Shown here piece after piece: positions 23,373-31,900 of a stretch of 64,000 nt of DNA. The DNA is taken from NCBI GenBank assembly GCA_026389845.1, contig JAPLHB010000131.1, positions 1 to 64,000 of the forward strand, read 5' to 3'. The translations under genes were made by a program, and so were the position numbers. This stretch comes from Chloroflexota bacterium (GTDB lineage: Bacteria > Chloroflexota > Anaerolineae > CG2-30-64-16). Each line of letters begins with the position of its first letter. Positions within the stretch are counted from its first letter, which is position 1. Under the pieces are notes generated by a model. That model worked only from the letters and a program-made list of their open reading frames with translations, did not search any database and was not told the origin of the DNA.

Positions 23373-24350
23373 ATGAAGATAGTCCCGATCGCTCAGGCCG
23401 TCCTCGCTCGCCCCGCCGCGCCGGCGCGGCCCTGGCGCACGCTCAAGGACCGATTGGCCGAGCGGTCGCTGCTCCTGCTGACGGCGCTGCCGCTGCTCCT
23501 CGTCATCGCCATGCTCGCAGCCCTGGCGCTGCGTACCCGGCCCATCCTGGCGACCGGCTCGCTCTGGCATCTGTTGACCAGCGAGACGTGGAAGCCCTTT
23601 CAGCGTGAATTCGGCTTCTACCCGTTCATCATCGGCACGCTCTGGGTGACGGGTGTGGCGATGGTGCTGGCGGTGCCCCCTTCGCTGCTGACCGCGATCT
23701 ACCTGGTGGAATATGCCCGGCCCGCCATGCGCAGTCTGATGAAGCCGCTGCTCGATCTGCTGGCCGGCATTCCATCAGTGGTCTACGGCGTCTGGGGCGT
23801 GGTGACGATCGTGCCGTTTGTGCAGCACACGCTGGCGCCGACCGCGGGCCGCTGGCTGGGGTTCATCCCGCTCTTCTCAACGCACAACCCCACCGGCTTC
23901 GGCGTGCTCTCCGGCAGCATCGTCCTGGCGGTGATGGTCGTCCCGGTGATCGTCGCAGTGAGCTACGAAGTGATGCAAACCGTGCCCGACGGCCTGCGCG
24001 AGGCGTCGCTGGCTATCGGCGCCACCCGGTGGCAGACGGTCAAGCACGCCGTCTTGCCGAAGGCGCTGCCGGGCATCATGGCTGGCGTGGTGCTCGGCTT
24101 TTCACGCGCGTTCGGCGAGACGATGGCTGTCCTGATGGTCGTCGGCAACGTGCCGAAGGTCCCCAACTCCATCTTCGACCCCGCCTACCCGTTGACCGCG
24201 CTCATTGCCAACAACTACGGCGAAATGCTCTCCATCCCGCTCTATGACGCCGCGCTGATGGGCGCCGCGCTGGTGCTTCTGTTGGTCGTGCTGGCGTTCA
24301 ACATCCTCTCAGCGCTAATCCTGCGCCAAGTCACCCGGAGGCAGCTCTGA
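23373..24350 (+). CDS. PstC-like ABC transporter permease
   Basis: A 325-residue membrane protein with about six hydrophobic segments. It carries PstC landmarks LLDLLAGIPSVVYGVWGVV near residue 127 and the coupling-loop region LREASLAIGATRWQTVKHAV near 209, then FSRAFGETMAVLMVVGN. ATG 23373 is chosen (GAGG upstream); the open frame from 23217 runs through the repeat element and is unlikely. It pairs with the PstA-like permease, whose start overlaps its stop by one base. Confidence 0.9.
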   Translation: MKIVPIAQAVLARPAAPARPWRTLKDRLAERSLLLLTALPLLLVIAMLAALALRTRPILATGSLWHLLTSETWKPFQREFGFYPFIIGTLWVTGVAMVLAVPPSLLTAIYLVEYARPAMRSLMKPLLDLLAGIPSVVYGVWGVVTIVPFVQHTLAPTAGRWLGFIPLFSTHNPTGFGVLSGSIVLAVMVVPVIVAVSYEVMQTVPDGLREASLAIGATRWQTVKHAVLPKALPGIMAGVVLGFSRAFGETMAVLMVVGNVPKVPNSIFDPAYPLTALIANNYGEMLSIPLYDAALMGAALVLLLVVLAFNILSALILRQVTRRQL

Positions 24351-25222
24351 TGAACAATGTTAAATCTAAGCGGCTCGCCCGGCGGCACATCGAGGAAGGT
24401 TTCTTCAAGGCTCTGATGCTCCTGTCGTTCGTGGTGGTGGCAGGCAGCCTGGCCACCATCCTGTTCACCGTCATCGTCAAGGGGCTGCCGGCCCTCAACT
24501 GGCAGATGATTTCCCAGACGCCCAAGGGCGGCTACTACCTGGGCAAAGAGGGCGGCATCCTCAATGCTATCGTTGGCTCGCTCGATCTGGCCGGCGGCGC
24601 GACGATCATTGCGCTGCTGCTCGGCCTGCCGATCGCGCTCTACCTGGAGATCTATGGCCGCGGCTCGCGCTGGGCCAACTTCGTTCGGCTGGCGCTGGAC
24701 GTGCTGTGGGGCATCCCCTCCATCGTCTACGGCGCGTTCGGCTTCACTCTCATGTTGGCGTTGGGGATGCGCGCCTCGCTGCTCGGCGGCATCCTGGCGC
24801 TGGCACTGCTGGAGCTGCCGATCATGACGCGCGCGATAGACGAAGTCGTTAAGATGATCCCGGTCGAGCTGAAGGAAGCCTCGTTTGCGATGGGCACGAC
24901 CCGGCTGGAAGTGGCGACGACCGTCGTGGTGCGCCAAGTGCTCCCAGGCATCGTGACCGGCGTCCTGTTGGCCTTCGGCCGCGGGATCGGCGATGCGGCG
25001 TCGGTGCTCTTTACGGCCGGCTACACCGACCGGATGCCCGGCTCGCTGCTGCGGCCGGTGGCGTCGCTGCCATTGGCCGTTTTTTTCCAACTGGGTACCC
25101 CGTACCCGGAGGTACAGCAGCGCGCCTACGCTTCGGCTTTAATCCTCACCGTCATCGTCCTGGCCGTCAGCCTCGGCTCACGGTGGCTGGCGGGGCGGCT
25201 GGCGCGGAACGTGGTGAAGTAG
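24350..25222 (+). CDS. PstA-like ABC transporter permease
   Basis: A 290-residue permease with LDVLWGIPSIVYGAFGFTLM near residue 120 and the coupling loop LKEASFAMGTTRLEVATTVV near 176, followed by GRGIGDAASVLFTAGYTDRM. It forms the membrane channel with the PstC-like subunit. Its ATG overlaps the preceding TGA, so translation is coupled. The gene ends just before a TTGGAGG heptamer run that leads into the ATPase gene. Confidence 0.9.
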   Translation: MNNVKSKRLARRHIEEGFFKALMLLSFVVVAGSLATILFTVIVKGLPALNWQMISQTPKGGYYLGKEGGILNAIVGSLDLAGGATIIALLLGLPIALYLEIYGRGSRWANFVRLALDVLWGIPSIVYGAFGFTLMLALGMRASLLGGILALALLELPIMTRAIDEVVKMIPVELKEASFAMGTTRLEVATTVVVRQVLPGIVTGVLLAFGRGIGDAASVLFTAGYTDRMPGSLLRPVASLPLAVFFQLGTPYPEVQQRAYASALILTVIVLAVSLGSRWLAGRLARNVVK

Positions 25223-25244
25223 GTGTTGGAGGTTGGAGGTTGGC

Positions 25245-25997
25245 ATGGAAACTCACATTCGTGTACGCGATCTGAACGTCAGCTACAACGGACAACCGGC
25301 GCTCAAGAACGTCAGCGTTGACATTCCCCAGAAGCAGATCACCGTGATCTTGGGCTGCTCCGGCTGCGGCAAGACGACGTTGCTGAAGAGCTTGAACCGT
25401 TTGCTCGACGTGACCGACGGGGTCAAGGTATCCGGACAGGTCTTGCTGGACGGCACGGACGTCTACGCGCCCGGCGTGGATGTGACCGAGGTGCGCAAGA
25501 AGGCGGGGCTGCTGTCGCAACGGCCCTATCCGCTGCCGATGTCCATCTACGACAACGTGGCCTACGGTCGGCGCATCCACAACTTGAAGAATGGTCGGAA
25601 CATGGACGACGCGGTGCAGCATTACCTGGAGCTGGCCGGCCTGTGGGATGAGGTGAAGGAGCGGCTGCACGCTCCGGCCACCCGTCTCTCGATTGGCCAG
25701 CAGCAACGCCTCTGCCTGGCGCGCGGCCTGGCCGTGGAGCCGGAGATCCTGCTCGGCGACGAGCCGACCTCGGCGCTCGACCCTATCTCGGCGCAGCACA
25801 TCGAGAAGCGGCTGCTCGACCTCAAGCAGCAGTATACCGTCGTCCTGGTGACGCACATCCTGCGCCAGGCCCGGCGCCTGGCCGACCACGTAATCTTCAT
25901 GTACCTGGGCGAGGTGGTAGAAGCGGGCCCGGCGGCCGAGCTGTTCTGGCATCCGAAAGAGGCGCGCACACGCGCCTATCTGAGCGGGGAGTTCTAA
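25245..25997 (+). CDS. PstB-like ABC transporter ATP-binding protein
   Basis: A 250-residue ATPase with Walker A GCSGCGKTTLLKSLNRL near residue 38, the signature-like LSIGQQQRLCLARGLA near 149, Walker B EILLGDEPTSALDP near 169 and switch His in VTHILRQARR. ATG 25245 is preferred over TTG 25233. The SD-like GGAGG immediately upstream is part of three tandem TTGGAGG-type heptamers. It powers the PstCA-like channel. No PhoU is present, unlike most pst operons. Confidence 0.9.
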   Translation: METHIRVRDLNVSYNGQPALKNVSVDIPQKQITVILGCSGCGKTTLLKSLNRLLDVTDGVKVSGQVLLDGTDVYAPGVDVTEVRKKAGLLSQRPYPLPMSIYDNVAYGRRIHNLKNGRNMDDAVQHYLELAGLWDEVKERLHAPATRLSIGQQQRLCLARGLAVEPEILLGDEPTSALDPISAQHIEKRLLDLKQQYTVVLVTHILRQARRLADHVIFMYLGEVVEAGPAAELFWHPKEARTRAYLSGEF

Positions 25998-26002
25998 GCA
26001 CA

Positions 26003-27229
26003 GTGGATTCCATCTTCACCACCGCCGTCCACGCGGGCGAGCGCGGCCTGCGGGCCGTCCCGTCCGGCCCTGGCAGGGCCGACTTCACCCCCGTCGCCAC
26101 GCCGATCTATCCCAGCGTCGGCTACATCTACGAAGATACCGAAGACCTGGACGCGGTGTTCGCAGGCAAGCGCGCAGGGCCGGTCTACATCCGCTATGGC
26201 AACCCGACCAACTCGGCGCTGGAAGCTGCGGTGGCCGCGTTGGAAGGGGGCGAAGCTGCGTTGAGCTATGGCTCCGGCATGGCGGCGATCCACGGCGCGC
26301 TGCTCGCCGCGGGCGGCCGGGCGGGCACGACCGTGGTCGCCGGCCAGGATGTCTACGGCGCGACCTACGCTCTGCTGAGCCGTCTGCTGGCAAGCCAGGG
26401 GGTGACGACCCGCTTCGTGGACGCGACCGACCTCGACGCCGTAGGGGCAGCCCTCGCGGCTGCCCATGCCGCGGCCGCCCGTCCTGTCGCCCTGCTGGTC
26501 GAAACCGTGTCCAACCCACTCCTCAAGCTGGCCGATCTGCCCCGCCTGGCCGATCTGGCCCACGCGGCCGGCGCGGCGCTCATCGTGGATAACACCTTCG
26601 CCACCCCCTATCTGTGCCAACCCCTGCAGCACGCCGCCGACTACGTGGTTCACAGCGCGACGAAGTACCTGGGCGGACATGGCGACGTGCTGGGCGGCGT
26701 GACGGTGACAAGCGCAGAACGGCGAAGCGCGCTGAACGAGATCAACAAGCTGGTCGGCGCGAACCTGGGACCACAGGAGGCGTGGCTGATCCTGCGCGGG
26801 ATTAAGACGCTGCCCCTGCGGATGGCGCGGCAGTGCGAGAACGCGGCGCAGGTCGCCCGCTGGCTGGCCGGCCACCCGAAGATCAGGGTGGTGAACTACC
26901 CCGGCCTTCCGGAGCACCCGCAGCACGAGCTGGCGGCACGGCTGTTGGAACGCGGCGCGTTCGGCGCGATGATCAGCTTCGACCTGCGCGACGGCGATCG
27001 GGGACGCGTCTTCCGTTTCATGGAGGCGTTGCGGCTGGTGCTGCCCGCCACCACACTTGGGGATGTATACAGCCTGGTGCTCTACCCGGCCATGTCGTCG
27101 CACCGCGCGCTGCCGCCGGAAGAGCGCCAGCGGATCGGCATCGGGGATGGGCTGGTACGGCTGTCGGTGGGCATCGAGGATCCGGAGGATATCATCGGGG
27201 ACTTGGAACAGGCGTTGGCCGTTGTCTGA
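26003..27229 (+). CDS. Cystathionine gamma-synthase/beta-lyase family PLP enzyme
   Basis: A 408-residue Cys/Met metabolism PLP enzyme. Markers are YIRYGNPTNSALEAAVAALE near residue 63, YGSGMAAIHGALLA, VDNTFATPYLCQPLQHAADY, the PLP lysine in HSATKYLGGHGDVLGG (Lys221) and the C-terminal LSVGIEDPEDIIGDLEQAL. It could act as gamma-synthase, gamma-lyase or beta-lyase; sequence alone does not decide. It starts with GTG six bases after pstB-like and so is likely co-transcribed with the transporter, linking that operon to sulfur amino acid metabolism. Confidence 0.9.
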   Translation: MDSIFTTAVHAGERGLRAVPSGPGRADFTPVATPIYPSVGYIYEDTEDLDAVFAGKRAGPVYIRYGNPTNSALEAAVAALEGGEAALSYGSGMAAIHGALLAAGGRAGTTVVAGQDVYGATYALLSRLLASQGVTTRFVDATDLDAVGAALAAAHAAAARPVALLVETVSNPLLKLADLPRLADLAHAAGAALIVDNTFATPYLCQPLQHAADYVVHSATKYLGGHGDVLGGVTVTSAERRSALNEINKLVGANLGPQEAWLILRGIKTLPLRMARQCENAAQVARWLAGHPKIRVVNYPGLPEHPQHELAARLLERGAFGAMISFDLRDGDRGRVFRFMEALRLVLPATTLGDVYSLVLYPAMSSHRALPPEERQRIGIGDGLVRLSVGIEDPEDIIGDLEQALAVV

Positions 27230-27242
27230 CCGGAAGCAGTGC

Positions 27243-27312
27243 TGGAGTAGAGGCTTTGGCCGGGAAGTTGCGGCGGGAAATGGCCCAAAGACCGGCTGAA
27301 GCCTCGATTCCA
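27243..27312. repeat. Short inverted-repeat element, TGGAATCGAG family, copy 2
   Basis: Left end TGGAGTAGAGGCTTTGGCCG and right end CGGCTGAAGCCTCGATTCCA are imperfect inverted repeats around about 28 bp, between the PLP enzyme and a convergent kinase gene. Confidence 0.75.
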
Positions 27313-27342
27313 AACATGGGTAGCCGGTTCAAGGTTAAAAAT

Positions 27343-28797
27343 TTAGCAGCGCCCCTCAGCCGCAGGTAAGGTCAGACAGATGCGGGTGCCGCCTGTGGTT
27401 GCGCGCTCGATCCAGCAGCGTCCGCCGACGCCCCACACGGTATTCGCCACCATCGTCAGCCCCATGCCCATGCCGGGCACCTGGCCCGTGTGCCAACGGT
27501 CAATCTGATAAAAGGGGAGCCACACCCGGTCTTGCAGTTCCGGCGGGATGCCCGCCCCATCGTCCTCGACATCCACGCGAACGCGACCTGCCTCATCATC
27601 GCGTACGGTGATCTGAACCTGGGGCGTGCCCTGCGGATGGAATTTGCAGGCGTTCGCAAGCAGTTGGCGCAGGATCATCTCGAGCGCCGCCGGATTCAGG
27701 GACAGCGTGTGCGTTGTTGTATCGCGCAGCGTCCACCGCTCGGCAGGCAGATCAAGCTCCGAGCAGATGCGTTGGACGATCTCGGCAATTCTGTCTTTGC
27801 CCATGGCGTCGAAGCGTGCGCCGGCGAGAGGCCGCTCCAGCTGCGCAGCCAAATCCAGCAATTGGCCGGTTTCCAGATCCAACCGGCTGACGGCATTGAC
27901 CAGCATGTCTCGCCATTCAGGCCAGCCCTCGCATTCTGCCTGGGATAGGATCTCGTCAAGCACTTCCAACGATCCTTTGATCAAGGTCAAGGGCGTTTTC
28001 AGCTTGTGGGAGATCAGGTCCAGAAGGGTGATGGCGTGCCCGGTATGGCGCTGCAATGCCGTGACGTCTTGCAGATGCACCATCCAACCAGCCGTGCTCC
28101 CCTCGGGCGCCGACAACGGCGAAGCCGTCACGTGCAGCCAGAGCGCGTCGAATTTGGGCGTTTCGGGTCGGATGAGCGTCAGCTCGCACGACTGGCCTGC
28201 ATCATGCAACGCAGTCCAGGTCAGCGGCGGTTGCACGGTGAAGGCCTGCGCCGCGTGTTCGAGCCAGGGACGCGGCGGCGTGGCGGCGGGATCGAGTTCC
28301 AGCCAGCGTTGGGCGGTTGCGTTGGCCATCTGACAGATGCCAGCCTGATCCACCCAGAGAAAACCGTCGCTGCTGTGCGTCACCGCCCACTCGAACTTGG
28401 CCCGCTCTTGCAACTGGCGCCGCGTGCGGCCCAGATTGACGGTGGTCTGCACCCGCGCGCGCAGCTCCGACCAGTCTACCGGCTTGGAGAGGAAATCATC
28501 CGCGCCCGCTTCCAGGCCACGCACCCGCGAGTTTCGGTCGTCCAACGCGGTCACCAGGATCACCGGCATGTCACCCCAGCGCGACGTGGCGCGGATGCGC
28601 CGGCAGACGGTGAAGCCGTCCATCTCGGGCATCATTACGTCCAACAGCACCACGTCCGGCCGCACGCTGTCGAGCAGCCCCAACGCCTCGCGGCCGCTGG
28701 CCGCGAAGTGCAGGTCGTATCCCAACGGCAGCAACATCCCTTCCAACGTGATGCGACCGATTTCCTGATCGTCTACGATGAGGATGGTTCCGTTCAT
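27343..28797 (-). CDS. Response regulator-sensor histidine kinase fusion
   Basis: A 484-residue cytosolic protein. An N-terminal receiver (phospho-acceptor Asp53 in LLDVMMPEMDGF, Lys in LSKPVDWSELRAR) is followed by a PAS-like domain (near 135-250). The kinase core has H box LISHKLKTPLTLIKG, N box LRQLLANACKFHP and G boxes DDGAGIPPE and GMGMGLTMV. An input receiver on a kinase suggests it works within a phosphorelay. ATG 28797 is chosen at the receiver start; the frame runs upstream only because the adjacent heptamer array has no stops. Confidence 0.9.
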   Translation of the reverse strand: MNGTILIVDDQEIGRITLEGMLLPLGYDLHFAASGREALGLLDSVRPDVVLLDVMMPEMDGFTVCRRIRATSRWGDMPVILVTALDDRNSRVRGLEAGADDFLSKPVDWSELRARVQTTVNLGRTRRQLQERAKFEWAVTHSSDGFLWVDQAGICQMANATAQRWLELDPAATPPRPWLEHAAQAFTVQPPLTWTALHDAGQSCELTLIRPETPKFDALWLHVTASPLSAPEGSTAGWMVHLQDVTALQRHTGHAITLLDLISHKLKTPLTLIKGSLEVLDEILSQAECEGWPEWRDMLVNAVSRLDLETGQLLDLAAQLERPLAGARFDAMGKDRIAEIVQRICSELDLPAERWTLRDTTTHTLSLNPAALEMILRQLLANACKFHPQGTPQVQITVRDDEAGRVRVDVEDDGAGIPPELQDRVWLPFYQIDRWHTGQVPGMGMGLTMVANTVWGVGGRCWIERATTGGTRICLTLPAAEGRC

Positions 28798-28811
28798 AGC
28801 TGGCTGCTCCT

Positions 28812-28992
28812 TGTGTTGCGTGCTGCGTGCTGCGTGCTGCGTGCTGCGTGCTGCGTGCTGCGTGCTGCGTACTGCGTACTGCGTACTGCGTATTGCGTAT
28901 TGCGTGTTGCGTGTTGCGTATTGCGTGACTCGAAGATGTGGCACAGTCCGCACTACGAAACACGCAACACGAAACACGCACTACGCACTACG
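28812..28992. repeat. Heptamer arrays CGTGCTG/CGTATTG and CACTACG/CACGCAA
   Basis: About 17 units (28812-28930) drift from TGCTGCG through TACTGCG and TATTGCG to TGTTGCG in constant 7-bp register. After about 25 unique bases, a second run (28951-28992) in the opposite sense contains the stop codon of the hybrid kinase gene. Confidence 0.92.
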
Positions 28993-31900
28993 TCTCGTCC
29001 ACTTCTCCACCGCCTCAATCAACACTGCGAGGTCTATCGGCTTCGTCAAATAGTCGTCCAGGCCGGCGGCCAGGGCGCGCTCGCGTTCGCCCGGCATCGC
29101 TGATGCAGTGAGCGCGACGACCGGGATGGCGCGGGTGGCCGGGTCGGCCTTCAGCCGGCGCGTGGCCTCGATGCCGTCCATGCCGGGCAATTGTATGTCC
29201 ATGAGGATCAGGTCGGGGATCTGGTCATGGGCGGCAGCCAATCCCTCGGCGCCGCTCTCGGCTAGCACGACGGCATAGCCCTCGTTCTCCAGGATGTCCT
29301 GCACGAGCTGGGCAACCTGGGCGTTGTCGTCCACGATCAGCACTCGTCGAGCGGAGGAGACTTCCGAGCGAGGAGCGTCGAGCGTCGAGCGTGAAGCGTC
29401 GAGCGTGGAGTGATGAGTGGGTGTCGCCGTTGGCGGCGGGCGTTTCGCCGGCAGCCAGACGTGGAAACGGCTGCCGCGGCCCGGTGCGCTTTCCACCGCC
29501 ACCCAGCCGCCGTGCAGCTCTATCAACTGTTTGACCAATGCCAGCCCCAGCCCACTCCCCTGGTAGCGCCGGGCCAGATCATCGTCTACCTGGCTGAAGG
29601 GCTGGAAGAGGAGCGGCTGGTGCTCTGCGGCGATGCCGATGCCGGTGTCCCAGACCACGAATTCCACTCCGCCGGCCTTGCCCGCCGCCGTCAGGCCCAC
29701 CCGGCCCTGCTCCGGTGTGAACTTGACGGCGTTGCTCAGCAGGTTGAGCAAGACCTGGCGCAAGCGGCGCTCATCGCCCTCGATGAGGGCCGGGCCTGCG
29801 CCCACTTCGAGCTCCAGGCTGATCTGCTTGGCATCAGCGGCCGGCTGGAGCATCCGCACGGCCACCTGGCACAGATCCGCCACGCTGATCGGTTGCACTT
29901 CCAGCACCAGGCGATTTTCCTCCACCCGGGCCACGTCGAGCAGGTCGTTGATGAGTCGCAGCAGGTGCTGCCCGCTCTCGTTGACGTTACCCAGGCGGGC
30001 GGTCTGTTTGGGATTCAGTTCGCCGTAGACGCCTTGGAGCAGCGCCTGCGAGATGCCCAGGATGCCGTTGAGCGGTGTGCGCAGCTCGTGGCTCATGTTC
30101 GCCAGAAAACGCGTCTTCGCCCGGCTGGCGGCCTGGAGGCTTGCCACCAGCTCGCGTTCCTTGGACACATCCCGGAAGACCTCCACCGCGCCGATGCTCT
30201 GGCCGGTTTCATCGAAGATGGGGGCCATGGTGACCGATACGGGGATCGTGCGACCGTCTTTGCAGTGGGTAAAGACCTGCTCAGGCTCTACTGGCTTTCC
30301 CGTGGCCCACACCCGGATGAAGGGGCAGCGGTCGGTGTCGCACAAGACCTGGCCGCTTTCATCCTGGTGGCGCAAGAGGCCGGCGCAGGACCGGCCGAGG
30401 GCCTCCGCGGTGGTGTAGCCGGTGATGGCCTCAGACCCCTGGCTCCACGAAAGGATCACGCGCTGGCGGTCGACCGTATAGACGCCGTCGGCAATGCTGT
30501 GCAGCACCGTTTCAGCATATTGCTTCTGCTGGATGACCTCGCGATTTAGCTCTTGGGCGCGTTGCTCGACTTGCCCGTAGAGTTGCGCGTTCACGATCGC
30601 CATCGCCGTCTGATCCGCCAGCGTGGTGAGGAGCGAGAGATCTTCCGGCGAGAAAACCCGCCGGCGCAAGCTGAACAGGTCGAGGACGCCGACCAATTCG
30701 CCCTGGGCGAGGAGCGGCATGGTCACCACGGTTTGGATGCCATCGCGCCGCATTAAGTCACGCTGGTGTGCCCGCACGCGCGGATCGTTCTGCGGGTCAT
30801 CCAGCAGCAGCGGCTGCTTCTCGTGCAGCACCTGCTGCAAAATCGGCGCCTCCGCCAGGCGGGCCGTGGTCCCTTTGCGACCTGCCAGCAGACTCAACGT
30901 GACCGTCGAGTAGAGGGCTGAGAAGGTTATCAGGGCCGGCTCGGCATCGTAAAGCCCGATGTCCACGGCTTCGAAGCCAGTGGAGCGGGCAATCTTTTCA
31001 GCCAGGGTGTCCAGGGTGGCTTGCAGATTGCCGCCGGCCGTCACCAAACCGCCCACTTCGGCGATGGCAGCCAGTTCGCCGACCCGCTGTTCCTTGACCT
31101 GTGCGTAGAGCCGGGCATTTTCCACGGCCACGCCGATCTGTTGGCCGATGGTTTGGAGCAACGCCACCTCTTGCGGCGCAAAGGTGCGCTGATCGTTGCT
31201 CACGACGCTCAGGACGCCGACGGCCCGGCTTTGGACCTGCAACGGCACACCAGCCCAACTCTTCAACTGTTCTCGCTGGGCCACCGGCAGGCTTTCGGCG
31301 GGAGCAGCTTCGGGGATATTCTCGACCACCAACGGCGCCTGGGTCTTGAAGACCCGACCCGTGAGAAAGGCGCCGGATTCGATGCGGGTGTGCTCCCGCA
31401 CCGTCTGTTCCGACAATCCGCGTTGCGCGGCCAACACGAGTTCGTCGGTCTGGACATCGTGCAGATAAATGCTCCCCACGCCGACACCGATCACCTCAGT
31501 GACCTTGTCCAGCGCGGCGTTCAAAACGGTATCCAGATCCAACGACTGGCTGATGGTGGCGGCGATGGCGTTCTGGGCGGCCAGGGCGGCGTTGCGGCGG
31601 GCGGTCTCGGCCTCACTACTGCGCAAAGACTCCAACGTCTGACTATTGCGGAGCGCGATCGCGGCCAATGCTCCAAAGGCGGCGGCCAGGCGGACGTCCT
31701 CTTCCGTGAAATCGCCCGGTTTGTTAGCCAATCCCAACAGACCGATCGCCTTCCCATCGAGCACCAGGGGCGCAAACAGGACATTGGTCAGGCCGACGTG
31801 CCCGCCCGGCAGCAGGCCCACCCATGCGCTGGCAGAAAAGTCGTTATGATAGACGGTTTTCCCGGTACGGTAGGCTTCGCCGCGCAGGCCGCGGATGGGC

